NCBI GenBank assembly: GCA_949316235.1
Contig: OX438748.1
Coordinates: forward strand, 34,528,836 to 34,592,835
Source of the DNA: Oegoconia quadripuncta
Lineage: Eukaryota; Arthropoda; Insecta; Lepidoptera; Autostichidae
Length of the DNA: 64,000 bases
Reading direction: 5' to 3'
Below the pieces are notes generated by a model that saw only the letters and a list, made by a program, of their open reading frames with translations, did no database searches and had not been told where the DNA came from. Within the stretch, counting starts at the first letter, position 1, and each line of letters opens with the position of its first letter. Below are positions 33,150-43,103 of this stretch, piece after piece. The position numbers and the translations under genes are program-made.

Positions 33150-33330
33150 ATAAAAACCTTTTTGTAATATAAAATCCTTTATGTGAAATCAAAGCCTGTT
33201 TGTAATCGAGCAGCTTGTTCTTAGGGGAAAATTGCATTTTGTAGCTTAAAAAAATGTAAAATTTACTATTTTAAGTGTACTCTGTGTACCTACAAAATAA
33301 AGCATTTTTGACTTTGACTTTAAATTATTT
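33150..33330 (+). mobile_element. LINE-3 3' UTR
   Basis: ATATAAAAACCTTTTTGTAA, GCTTGTTCTTAGGGGAAAAT and CAAAATAAAGCATTTTTGAC. Confidence 0.65.
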
Positions 33331-33526
33331 AATCAAATTAATTTATAAATCTAATGAGGGAACGGGGCAGTTGTTCAAGCTTTGTGCCCTGTCCACTGCT
33401 ACTTAAAGTTACTGATTCGTTGGACAAAGTCTGTGATATTTGTCCTTCTACTGATTTCCTTCCTGATTCGATCTCCAACTGTATCTGTAATTAATTAATC
33501 AAATTAATTTAAAAATCCTATGATTT

Positions 33527-33795
33527 TTTTTTTATATATGAGAGGGGGGCAAACGTGTACACGGGTCACCTGATGGAAAGCAATCACCGCCGCCCATGCG
33601 ACACCTGCATTAACAAAAGGGTCACAGATTCGTTGCCGGCCTTTGAGGAAGGTGTAGGCTCGTTTCTTGAAGGTTCCAATGTTGCACTCGTTCGGGAATA
33701 GTGCTGTAGGAAGTCCGTTCCATAGGGTGGTCGTACGTGGTAGGAAGTTTCTTGAAAAACGTACAGTGGTAGACTTCCACTCATCCAGGTGATGT
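33527..33795 (-). mobile_element. LINE-1 3' end
   Basis: In reverse it encodes [16 protein letters not shown] in one frame and the RT tail [20 protein letters not shown] in another, ending in TATATAAAAAAAAA. A truncated insertion within the tandem duplication. Confidence 0.7.
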
Positions 33796-34339
33796 GTATA
33801 TTATATTATATATATAAATATATTATCACTTTTACATAGCGTTTACACGGACCTCCAAAGAAGATACCATTATACCTTATTTTCCTCAAGCTTGCGAAGT
33901 TTGTTACCAAAATGTTATCCAAATGAAGACCACACATCGACCGTCATGACGGACACCTTTCACATAAATCGCCCGGGGGCGGAGTTACTTTAGGGTTGCT
34001 ACATTACGATAGCATTCATGGCGCAGTCGCAGGTCCTTTGGATAGATCTTACAACAATGTTTCCGTGTTATGGAGGGCTCGCTAAATCAATTAAAGGTAG
34101 TTGTTAAGCCAAGTCGGTGGTCAGGTGATGATTGGAACCCGTTTAAAATTTATTTTAATACAAATTGTTTATGTCTACTTGATCTTTATTATAAAAGCGT
34201 ATAGTAATTGTCCCTTGAATGACTTAGTGACTGTGTTAACGACTGCTATGAACGGCAGGATTATTTTTATACCCTGTATTTGCATTATGTATTTCACTTT
34301 TAATCCTAAACCCTGTGTCTATTTTGTTTCACACTTAGA

Positions 34340-34392
34340 CATGTATATGTGTGTCGCTAAATGGGTCAAATAAACGATTCTTATTCTTAACA
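34340..34392 (+). mobile_element. retroposon 3' tail
   Basis: GTGTGTCGCTAAATGGGTCA then AATAAACGATTCTTATTCTT, matching 32.28 kb. Confidence 0.55.
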
Positions 34393-34427
34393 ATTGTCGA
34401 TTCTTACATACCTACATTAAGTTTTTT

Positions 34428-34550
34428 TTTATGGCTAACTGGATACGCATTTGACCACAATCTCACCTGATGGGAAGTGTCGATGTGGCCGAAGATGAAG
34501 CATGCGATCTCAGTAGATGCCTATTCACCTTGCTCTTGAAGATTTTTCTT
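34428..34550 (-). mobile_element. LINE-2 3' fragment
   Basis: ACTGGATACGCATTTGACCA and GATGAAGCATGCGATCTCAG. Confidence 0.6.
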
Positions 34551-34837
34551 AAATGTATTTATTCCTCATCAAATATTAAAAGATACGTAAATATATTCCG
34601 ATGCCAATGTTAATATATTGATTTTCTTAAATGTATTCCTCAAGATAGTAGGACGTAATAAGTGGAACAGACAGAACAGAAATTTATCACCAGTCGATTT
34701 TTCATATCTGTTATCTACTTGTACAGATATCCTCAAAATTAAAAGAGATATTGCAGTGACGCAAAACGTAGTACAAGAACAAAAGTGATATCTTTGTTCT
34801 CGTGTAGTGCGAAACCAAGAGGGGTATATATTTGTTT

Positions 34838-35040
34838 TTTTTTTATTAAAAACTGGTTTCGCGTTTGACTACAATCTTACCTGAAGGAAAGTGACGATGT
34901 AGCCGAAGATGTATCACGCGCACCCAGTAAATGCCTATTCACTCCAGACTTGAAGATCCCAAGGTTGTAAGTGTCGGGAAAAACCGACGCGGGCAGTGAG
35001 TTCCATACCTTAGCAGTCCGCATTATAAATGATGAAGCAA
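34838..35040 (-). mobile_element. LINE-2 3' fragment with RT C-terminus
   Basis: ACTGGTTTCGCGTTTGACTA..., then CGGGCAGTGAGTTCCATACC; the reverse reading resembles RTAKVWNSLPAS of the LINE-2 copy at 61.9 kb, with drift. Confidence 0.6.
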
Positions 35041-35045
35041 AGCGC

Positions 35046-35187
35046 TTAGTGCTTGTGTGGTGAATATGAACATTTACTCCCGAGTTATAGATGTTTATAT
35101 AAATATTTATGTATGTTTATCCATTTTCTAGAACCCATAGTTTTGCTTAGCTTGGGAGTTAAGTGTCCGAAATATTTATTTATTATG
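35046..35187 (+). mobile_element. SINE-B 3' half
   Basis: GAATATGAACATTTACTCCC... to ...GTGTCCGAAATATTTATTTA. Confidence 0.7.
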
Positions 35188-35939
35188 CTACGGAGCTGAA
35201 GGTGGTAGGTTATTTTATTACATTATAAAAGAAAAGAAAACAGAGGACTCTAACAAAATAAGTAGTGAACAAACGTGTCAACCTCAAGACTGACAGCCCT
35301 ACATCTCAGCCGACTTCACGCGTCGCGCCTAATTTGCCATAATTGACGCCCTTATTTCGATTTTTTGCATTTAAATTATATAAATTGGCCGGTCGGGGCG
35401 AGAATTATGTCAATTTTGTGACATAAGCCCACCCGTGGTTGGGAAATGGAGATATTATGAGTTTTTAAACTACAATCCTACAGTATAAATTTGGGGTCCA
35501 AGGTAGTTTAAAGTCCTTTCTCAGGACCCGCTCACGTTCAGCTGTACTGCTATTAATCCTGAATAATAGGAGTTTCAGTGGGAGGGTGTGGATTTCAAAA
35601 GTCAAAGTCAAAAATATTTTATTCAATGTAGGATACAAAAATATCACTTATTGAAAGTCAACATGTTATTTTTTTTAATACATCGCTTCTCATGGTGGGT
35701 CAATATGTGGTGAAGTCATGGATTTGCACCAGATTATGCAGCTTCGTAAAGGGATTTACTTGTAATGCAATTTATTTACGAGAATATTATGTACGCACGA
35801 AAAAATATTTCTGCATTCCCAAAAAATTGTGATAAGTATGACTTAAATTTGAGATATAAGGACAAATTAGCCACCCCTATGTTCAGACTGAGCAAAGTTT
35901 ATACATAATTTATGGAACACTGTATGTAATCTAAATGAA

Positions 35940-36290
35940 AAACAATTTAAAAACCACGTCAAACCAACATTAACAAAAAAAGGTTATTACAAAATTAGTC
36001 ACTACCTGAATGACAAAAACGCTCGGTATACTTTGCCCAGCTCCCAAAAATTATAAAATTGTATTAGTTGTATACTTTTATATATATACAAAAAAGAAAG
36101 GAAAAGAAAAATGATCCTGTGGGTTTCTTGCGCCGCTTCTTTTCCCACAGATGATTTCCCTTCCCGAAGCGGTGGTAGCTTGGACATAATGACTGACCGA
36201 AAAATGCTTAATTTTATTTCCAATAGATTTAAATTGACATTCAACAAATGTATCTTACGTTGAAATAAATGCTTGAAGTTTGAAGTTTGA
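35940..36290 (+). mobile_element. LINE-3-like 3' end with RT C-terminus
   Basis: The forward frame reads KQFKNHVKPTLTKKGYYKIS then HYLNDKNARYTLPSSQKL and a stop. The UTR ends CAACAAATGTATCTTACGTT...AATAAATGC. Confidence 0.65.
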
Positions 36291-36530
36291 ACTAATTTAC
36301 CTTATTTTTACGTCACCTTACCAAACCATAAATTTGTTTCTCTCAGGTTTTCCTGACCATGAGTTTTTTTTACTCGTGCTTTTTTGACAATAATAACTCA
36401 TACATTTTTCCGGACAAAACGCGGTCACAACTTCCTCGTAGTTCCTAGTAATAGAACATTGTTTAAATAGTTTTTACACGTGGTACAGTTAGCGACAGAA
36501 GTATTCTATGTTAGGGGCAATGGCTCTCCA

Positions 36531-36556
36531 GCTCTAGCTCTAGCTCTAGCTCTCTA
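36531..36556 (+). repeat. (AGCTCT)n tandem repeat
   Basis: About four to five perfect hexamer units. Confidence 0.9.
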
Positions 36557-36713
36557 GCTATGCTCGGAGTCTCCCTGCGGGATCGAATCAGAAATGAGCA
36601 GGACCGATCGTTGTAGAATCTTCGGTGGAGGCCTCTGTCCACGACGTGGACGTCTTTCGGCTGATATGATAATGATTTCTACACCTATACTTCATTTTTT
36701 CAGCCACAGTTTT

Positions 36714-36931
36714 AACCGCCTCCGTAAACAACATTGGGTTTACGATTCGGAGGTCGTGCGTTCGATCCCCAGCGGGGTACATGTTTAAGTACTCGGTTTG
36801 GTTGGTGGTAGGGCATTTTAAATGTCCGCCTGGCTAGCTACCACCATCTTATCTAAATCTGCCGCCAAGCAGCAATGTTAATAGCATTGTTGTGTACCGG
36901 TTGTCAGAGATAAGATAGTCAGTCCCCCAAA
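36714..36931 (+). mobile_element. SINE-A with box-A deletion
   Basis: The head reads CCGCCTCCGTAAACAACATT, lacking the GGCTCAATG box A found in other copies. Box B (GTTCGATCCCC) is kept. It breaks off after AGTCAGTCCCCCAAAA. Confidence 0.8.
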
Positions 36932-37029
36932 ACAGTCCGCAATCTTTATCAGGTCGACCGTCCACATTGTGACTGTGCCACTGGCTATCAGTTCTTCCAA
37001 GCTGTGTCCTGCCCACCTCCACTTCATAT

Positions 37030-37145
37030 CATCTCATAATGACAACTTCACAAAATGACAATCGCTCGCAAAACGTCAACTTCTCGGAATGACAACTCCT
37101 CCTAATGACAACTTCTCATAATGAGAACTTCTCAAAATGATAACT
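37030..37145 (+). repeat. short tandem array, ~14-bp AATGACAACTTCTC unit
   Basis: About eight imperfect units (AATGACAACTTCAC, AATGACAATCGCTC, AATGACAACTCCTC and so on). Confidence 0.85.
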
Positions 37146-37177
37146 TCACCTTACTAATCAGCTAAGTTTTCTTATAA

Positions 37178-37250
37178 GCACGACGAGTTCGTACTTGACC
37201 TCAACCACACCTGATGTTAAGTGAAGATGAGGTCGAAGGTAGAAGGTTAG
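37178..37250 (-). mobile_element. SINE-A 3' fragment
   Basis: GTACTTGACCTCAACCACAC and AAGTGAAGATGAGGTCGAAG. Confidence 0.7.
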
Positions 37251-37747
37251 TCAGTGAATTTCGTTCATTTACGGGTTGCTTCAATTTTCACTCGATCACG
37301 TAGTGAAACACCGACCATGGTATTACTTAAATATTAGGTCCTTATCTATGAAATTGGCGTTTTGTATGAAGAATTTCATTAAGACTGTTTTCTCCATACA
37401 AACATTTTTGATTTTTTTTTTGGAAACGGCAAATCCAAATTTAGCTAAACTTTGTTTGTATTATCGGATAACATTAAGTTAAGTATAGGCAGCGTTAATT
37501 TTTAAAAGTAACCCCTTTATAAAAGTTTCAGCGAATCTAAGAAATGATTATGGGAAGCACATGAAAAGAGCTCTTATGTGATTTAGCCCAGAAATTAAAA
37601 AATATTTCATGTGAAACCTTGAAATAATATTCCATTTTCCAAATAAAAAACAAATTTTGATATAACTTTGAAAATCGCAGGAATTGGTACATATGATTAA
37701 CGAAGAAAAAAAAACTCCAATTTCATAGGTAAAGACCCAATATAACA

Positions 37748-37990
37748 AGAAAGCTGCTGGGGAAGCACTAGCACTTAGCAGGAACATTCAACGCATTTCC
37801 GCAAGGGCACTCACGGGGCACTGCTGTCTGAGCAAACACATGCTCAACATAAGGCTCCGAGAAACAGAGATGTGCAGACTTTGTCTCCTTGCAGAGGAAA
37901 CACCTGTACATCTGCTGTGTGAATGTGGCGTTCACAATAGATCGACAACAGTCGCAGTGATACAGAGTCTATAACATAATTTCCTCGACA
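37748..37990 (+). mobile_element. LINE-5: post-RNase H C-terminal remnant
   Basis: The forward frame reads RNIQRISARALTGHCCLSKH then MLNIRLRETEMCRLCLLAEE and TPVHLLCECGVHNR. LTGHC-L--H followed by CRLC....ET--HLL-EC is the Cys/His closing segment seen after the RNase H domain in several insect LINEs (jockey/R1/LOA group). No catalytic domain remains. Confidence 0.7.
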
Positions 37991-38179
37991 TCGTCATCGG
38001 TTACTTTCTGACATGTGATTGGTTGGTTCATCGCTCGCTCGGCAGTAGGACGGTTTCTAATTGGTCAGCGTAATCGATGACGATACCGATGAGTACATAA
38101 TATAAGGTCTCCACGACCTGCAACAGCCACACATACTATATACCAATAAGTAAATAGGTATACTTTAGAATATTTCCCG

Positions 38180-38330
38180 TGGGGACATGTGTACCCGAGT
38201 TATTCGATGTTTTAATTTATAATAAGCATTAATTTACAAAAAAAAATGTATTTATGTAGTATATCAACCATCTGGTTGCTTACTCTGGAACTAGATGGCG
38301 CTGTGTCTAAGGATATTTATTATTATTTGT
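38180..38330 (+). mobile_element. SINE-C 3' part
   Basis: GGACATGTGTACCCGAGTTA... to ...GGAACTAGATGGCGCTGTGT. Confidence 0.7.
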
Positions 38331-38465
38331 TGCGGAACATATTTCAGTTGTTTGTGATAAGATAGCTAGCCCAAATAAGTTGGGGTTTCCGGGTGAGTGG
38401 GCTTCTACCGTCGGCCTCAAAATTCACCAACTTAATCAGGTCAAAAAAATATAGTTGATTACTGT

Positions 38466-38526
38466 GGAACTAGATAGCGCTGTGTGTATGTCTCCCTTAG
38501 ACATACACACAGCGCTATCTAGTTCC
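38466..38526. repeat. perfect hairpin: 28-bp arms, 5-nt loop
   Basis: The left arm GGAACTAGATAGCGCTGTGT... is followed after CCCTT by its exact reverse complement. The arm is SINE-C 3' sequence. Head-to-head SINE copies rarely leave so short and exact a palindrome, so a template switch is inferred. Confidence 0.9.
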
Positions 38527-38822
38527 ATTTATTTATTTCCTGCTTATATTAAAACTATACCGTTTCTGGAGCCGACAGTCTCACTATAGTTCGCCGAAAA
38601 CTATGCCATAGTTATCGGTACCATTGATCGTATCGTACAAAGTGAAGCGGCGACAATAGTCTACTAGACTTGAATATTAATGCATCCCAACTTAATGCAT
38701 GAGTAATTAGATGTGAGTCTTCGTGCTTGCCTACGTGGCTCAATGTAACATGTCTTTACAAAAAGTAGGTAACGGGTTCGGTTTCTAGTAAGGTACATGT
38801 TTACTCGGTTTGGTTAGTGGAA

Positions 38823-39047
38823 GGACGACCGATTGGTGTAGTGGATAGTGACCTTGTCAGCGAAACCAACGGTTGCGGGTTCGAATCCCGCGAGGGGTAA
38901 ATGTTTCTATGATAATACGAACATTTATTCCCGAGTCATGGAAGTTTTTATAATTATTTATGTATGTTTATCCGTTATCTAGTATCCATAGTACAAGCTT
39001 TGCTTAGTTTGGGACTAGATGATTGGTGTATGTGCCCCAAATATATA
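38823..39047 (+). mobile_element. SINE-B, full length
   Basis: GACGACCGATTGGTGTAGTG, box B GGTTCGAATCC, body to CCCCAAATATATATATAAAA. Confidence 0.82.
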
Positions 39048-39189
39048 TATAAAAAAGGGTGTATTTAAAGGTCTACCTGCAGCGGTAACTTGTTAAAAAT
39101 TTTGTTTTAGTTCGCTAATATTGATATCACGTAAGCACCCTAGAAATCAGTCAATTTTGTAGGTAGGCACATTATCTTCGACCACATCG

Positions 39190-39360
39190 TCATTTAATAA
39201 TGATAAATATAAAAACCTTTTTGTAATATAATATAACCTGCTTTTAAAAGAGCAACCACTTGAGTTTCTTGCTTGTTCGAACAAGCAGTAGCTTAAAAAT
39301 GTAACATGGACTATTTTAAGTGTAACCTGTGTACCTGCAAAATAAAGCATTTTTGACTAT
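39190..39360 (+). mobile_element. LINE-3 3' UTR
   Basis: ATAAAAACCTTTTTGTAATA to CAAAATAAAGCATTTTTGAC. Confidence 0.65.
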
Positions 39361-39443
39361 GTCTGTACACACAACGCTGTCAAATACATAACATCCGTAA
39401 TTTTTCGTCGGAGGTTAAAACGCTTATACCCTTAAATGACTTA

Positions 39444-39801
39444 AGGTCTTAGCATACGTGACGTGTTTATTCTCGTGCCGGACGGAACGGGACGATTTTT
39501 TGACATCGTTGCATTTAAAAACATAGCAATAAAATACACGTGGCGAGAAACACGGGCGGAACGGGACGGCAATAGAAAAAACATCGTTATGGCATCTTCT
39601 TCATCTAATACTACGGCAACCATTGCTAGTTCTTCAAAAGTAAAATCGAACATTTTGTGCTGAAATATGGTTGCAGCACTAGCACGACTATCGTTGAACA
39701 CCGTCCTGTACGTATGTTTTAAAACCGCTTTCACGTTAGGAACTATACCTGTCCCGTCTCCGTTCCATCCGAGAAATTACCCGTCACGTATGCTAAGACC
39801 T
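39444..39801. mobile_element. PIF/Harbinger-like MITE, TTA target duplication
   Basis: The left end AGGTCTTAGCATACGTGACG and right end CGTCACGTATGCTAAGACCT are inverted repeats flanked by TTA (39441-39443 and 39802-39804). In reverse, a frame begins MFDFTFEELAMVAVVLDEED and runs into the TIR; this resembles the N-terminus of Harbinger-type nuclease proteins. TSD length and sequence agree with PIF/Harbinger. It appears to be an internally deleted copy. Confidence 0.75.
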
Positions 39802-40230
39802 TTAATGTATAGTGAATGCGACGGACACATAGTCTTATTTTTCTGTGCGTCTGCGCCAGACGTTGTAACATAAGATAATAAAGAAAATTAGGTAAAAGCG
39901 TGCGGCGAACAAAGCAGTAAGTCATCACTATCACTGACAGGCCAGCAACATTTCTCAACTATACCAACTTACTCACCTGCATGTGTACATGCGTACACAT
40001 TTACTTTCTCGATAACACTTAGTAATAACATTGACCAAGTTGTGTAACACTTGCCGGCAGGACTGTACCAACCATCAACACTGACATTCTGCAATATCAT
40101 AAACGCTACATAGTACATTCATCATCATCATATCACTGTTGAACATAAGCCTCCCATAGAATACCAGAGTGACCAGCTGGAAGCGGCCTGGGGGCCAATG
40201 GGGGTTTTGGTTTAGCTTTAGTTTAGCTAA

Positions 40231-40500
40231 TGACGACCTGTTTGGTGTAGTGGTTAGAAACTCTGCTGCTATATCAAAAGGTCGCGGGTTCGAATCTCGC
40301 TAGGGGCATATGTTTGTATGATGAATACGGACATGTGTTCCCGAGTTATGGATGTTTCTCATTTATATATTTATTAATTTACAAAAAAAAAGTTATTTGT
40401 GTAGTTTATCAACCATCTGGTATCCATAATACAAGCCTAGTTGCTTAGTGTGGAACTAAATGGCGCTGTATGTATGGCTAAGGATATTTATTATATATGT
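40231..40500 (+). mobile_element. SINE-C, full length
   Basis: GACCTGTTTGGTGTAGTGGT, box B GGTTCGAATCTCGCTAGG, body to ATGGCTAAGGATATTTATTA. Confidence 0.82.
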
Positions 40501-40775
40501 CGTAAAAAAAAATTGTAAAAAATGGTTTCGTGATTTTGTGAACGATTATATCGTTGACGTTACCAAAGTAAAACCAAACCCAAAATGTTTAGAGCTAACT
40601 ACGAGTATTAAAAAAAAAACCAGTTTTTTTTTATGGTCCAGTTCTAAATGTTAAAGATTAACAGTTTGAAGATAGAATATTACATTTATAGGTAGATATA
40701 TTAAAATTTTCTAATTTTCTGAGATACAAATTACATGTCAATAAATTTCTCAAATAAATAACAATAACAATTCAA

Positions 40776-41393
40776 TCATAGGTAAAACATTCCATCTAGC
40801 GCATCTCCTCGAGGCGGCATTGTGCCCAACAGGCAAGCGGCGTTCCCGCGCTGAATAGCGAGACTTATTCTCTGAGCCAGGAAGCCGCCCGCTCTGTGGT
40901 CACCAGAAGCCTCGATGAGACGCGCCGACAGGTCTTGGACCAGGCGTTTTGTATGAGGGCCCCAAGGTCCCATCGTCTCGACCCCAACCGGTACGAACAC
41001 GTAACCTTCCTGTAAATCCTGGTATTTACGTGACTTTTTTATTTTGGCACCCGCAGTGGCCGCGCCCGCCACTTCCGCAGTCGCACGCAGGTGGGTCGGC
41101 GCTAGCGTGTCCACGCAGGTTACGTCCCATGCGAGGAACTTGCCCTCTCTCCACGCTACATGTGAAACTCCATCGGGCCTCTTACCATCCGATCGAACGA
41201 CTCCGTTTGGTTCTAATGTAGCCGGAACGTTCGCCGAGGCAAGGGCCCGCCGGAGCACATCGTTCAGGTTGGCGTGGCGCGGGATGCGGCCCGCACTCTT
41301 CTTGCACGCCAGCCCGTGATGCCCCAACCCATATACGCTCGCCTGCCCACACCTGCACAGATGTGGCTGTACAACTTTTACCCCCAGCCTCAA
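40776..41393 (-). CDS. retroelement-type restriction-like endonuclease domain, 5'-truncated
   Basis: An uninterrupted, GC-rich frame of 206 codons in AT-rich surroundings. The start is not genuine: the frame is open upstream without a good ATG, and it begins inside a domain. Near residue 12, CRCGQASVYGLGHHGLACKK gives a C-x-C...H-x4-C knuckle, followed by GRIPRHANLNDVLRRAL. Next comes KRPDGVSHVAWREGKFLAWD, i.e. an RPD followed 15 residues later by Asp within a PD-(D/E)XK-like strand pattern. Knuckle, then RH-N, then RPD...D is the order in the C-terminal restriction-like endonuclease of R2-type LINEs; similar domains end several metazoan retroelement proteins. The C-terminal QRISLAIQRGNAACLLG recurs in the decayed relative at 21.5 kb, and GVETMGPWGP in the one at 16.2 kb. 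Intactness suggests a younger copy. Family assignment is inferred. Confidence 0.65.
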   Translation of the reverse strand: MRLGVKVVQPHLCRCGQASVYGLGHHGLACKKSAGRIPRHANLNDVLRRALASANVPATLEPNGVVRSDGKRPDGVSHVAWREGKFLAWDVTCVDTLAPTHLRATAEVAGAATAGAKIKKSRKYQDLQEGYVFVPVGVETMGPWGPHTKRLVQDLSARLIEASGDHRAGGFLAQRISLAIQRGNAACLLGTMPPRGDALDGMFYL

Positions 41394-41436
41394 CCCAACT
41401 ATGAGTGAGAGACTAGTGTTGTCCAGTAAGGTATTT

Positions 41437-41600
41437 TATGGTTAACTGGATACACATTTGACCACAATCTCACCTGATGGGAAGTGACGATGTGGCCGAA
41501 GATGAAGCACGCGATCTCAGTAGATGCCTATTCACCCTGCTCTTGAAGATCTCAAGGTTGTATAATTCAGGAAAGACTGTTTCAAAGGTATAGTTTTAAC
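41437..41600 (-). mobile_element. LINE-2 3' fragment
   Basis: AACTGGATACACATTTGACC, GAAGATGAAGCACGCGATCT and GCTCTTGAAGATCTCAAGGT. Confidence 0.65.
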
Positions 41601-41619
41601 TTTCCGTTCAAATGTTTAG

Positions 41620-41815
41620 CGCGATACGAAATGTGCTTAACGTAACGTTTTTGATTATGGTTTTGCATCGGTATTATCGTTCAAACTTAGCGCGATCGGC
41701 CCCCTACATCCAGCGATTTCCCGCGACCTTCTTCGTCTGTCCATCTCGTGAGTGGACGTGTACACTTGCCGGTGTATGGTCTCCACTCGAGAACTTTATC
41801 GGCCATCATTTCTTC
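41620..41815 (+). repeat. dispersed repeat H
   Basis: TTTAGCGCGATACGAAATGT... to ...TTTATCGGCCATCATTTCTT, directly upstream of a SINE-C. Confidence 0.7.
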
Positions 41816-41821
41816 ATATAT

Positions 41822-42085
41822 TGCCTGTTTAGTGTAGTAGTTGGAAACTCTGACCACGATACCAAAAGGTTGCGGGTTCGAATCCCGCTAGGGGCATATG
41901 TTTGTGTGATGAATACGGACATGTGTACCCGAGTTATGGATGTTTTTATACAAGTATTTATTTACAAAAAAAATATGTATTTATGTAGTATATCAACCAT
42001 CTGGTATCCACAACACAAGCCTATAGTTGCTTACTGTGGAACTAGATGGCGCTATGTGTATGTCAAGGATATTTATTATTATTAT
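41822..42085 (+). mobile_element. SINE-C, full length
   Basis: CTGTTTAGTGTAGTAGTTGG (box A weakened), box B GGTTCGAATCCCGC, body to TGTCAAGGATATTTATTATT. Confidence 0.82.
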
Positions 42086-42174
42086 ATTGCATTATTTTTG
42101 TTTTGCCAAAGAGGGCTGAACGAGCCATATCTTAGCTAATCCTTCACAGTTTGTTTACGAGAATATTACAATAC

Positions 42175-42480
42175 AATACAATACAAATACACTTTATTGC
42201 ACAACAGGCAAGAAAATACAGTTTCAGAAAAGTGGTAAGAATAGAAATTACAATTTGGCGACCTTATCACTAAAAGCGATCTCTTCCAGGCAACCTTTGG
42301 GTATAAGGACAGTACATTAGAAATAGGTGGGTAGTGCGGTATTAAATAGGGATGCAGATACAAACTACGTGAATACATTTCATTAGGTATTAGGTATCTT
42401 TGAAAAAATATTATCTGCATTTTGCAAAAACAGTGACAAGCGTACCTTATATTTGAGATACAGGACAAATTGACTACACC
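42175..42480 (-). mobile_element. LINE-type 3' tail
   Basis: ATACACTTTATTGCACAACA, ACCTTATCACTAAAAGCGAT and TCTTCCAGGCAACCTTTGGG. Confidence 0.55.
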
Positions 42481-42756
42481 TATGTTCAGACTAAAAACAG
42501 CCACGGGAAAAGAAAACAAATCCTTTCCTCTTCTCAATCTGCTCTATCAGGAACCACACGGCTATTTCTTCCCTACAAAGAGATGCATATCGAGCCATGG
42601 CAGAGGTTTATGTCCAACAGTGGATGATATGCGTGTGTTTTTATTTTGGTTATGAATAAAATTCTGATACATAATTGTATGTGACCATTTTTCAAAAAAA
42701 ATATGACCGTTACGTAAATGTATCATTTTTTCTCGATATTTTCTTAAAGTAGGTTT

Positions 42757-43103
42757 TTTTTATGCACGGCGGGTTCGTACTTAACCTCAATCACACCTGA
42801 TGTTAAGCTTCACTTAACATCAGGTGTGATTGAGGTCGAAGGTGGAAGCGTACTGACTCGGAAACTCCAACACATTTGGGGGACTGGCTATCGTATCTCT
42901 GACAACCGGAACAAAACAATGCTATTAACGTTGCTGCTTGGCGGCAGATTTAGATAAGATGGTGGTAGCTAGCCAGGCGGACATTTAAAATGCCCTACCA
43001 CCAACCAAACCGAGTACTTAAACATGTACCCCGCTGGGGATCGAACCTGCGACCTCCGAATCGTAAACCCAATGTTGTTTACATTGAGCCACGGAGGCGG
43101 TTA
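42757..43103 (-). mobile_element. SINE-A, full length, with internal palindrome
   Basis: Tail TTTTTTATGCACGGCGGGTT to head ATTGAGCCACGGAGGCGGTT. The 3' segment contains an extra inverted duplication of 24 bp (next entry). Confidence 0.88.
42784..42836. repeat. perfect hairpin: 24-bp arms, 5-nt loop, inside SINE-A
   Basis: ACCTCAATCACACCTGATGT... and its exact reverse complement surround CTTCA. Other SINE-A copies have the left arm once, followed by TGAAGATGAGGTCG. Confidence 0.9.

Larger units (their letters stand above)
32836..33880 (+). repeat. tandem duplication, unit about 485 bp
   Basis: Unit 1 (32836-33320) and unit 2 (33321-33880) share GGCAGTTGTTC...GCCCTGTCCACTGC...GATATTTGTCCT...GATCTCCAACTGTATCTGTA and TAGCGTTTACA.GGACCTCCAAAG. 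Unit 2 is interrupted by a LINE-1 3' end; unit 1 is followed by a LINE-3 tail. Confidence 0.65.

Noticed and set aside
40949..41319. Two plus-strand frames of 90 codons
   Set aside because: Antisense shadows of the GC-rich endonuclease frame.
41612..42139. 175-codon plus-strand open frame
   Set aside because: It spans repeat H and a SINE-C copy; the peptide is an accidental reading of repeats.
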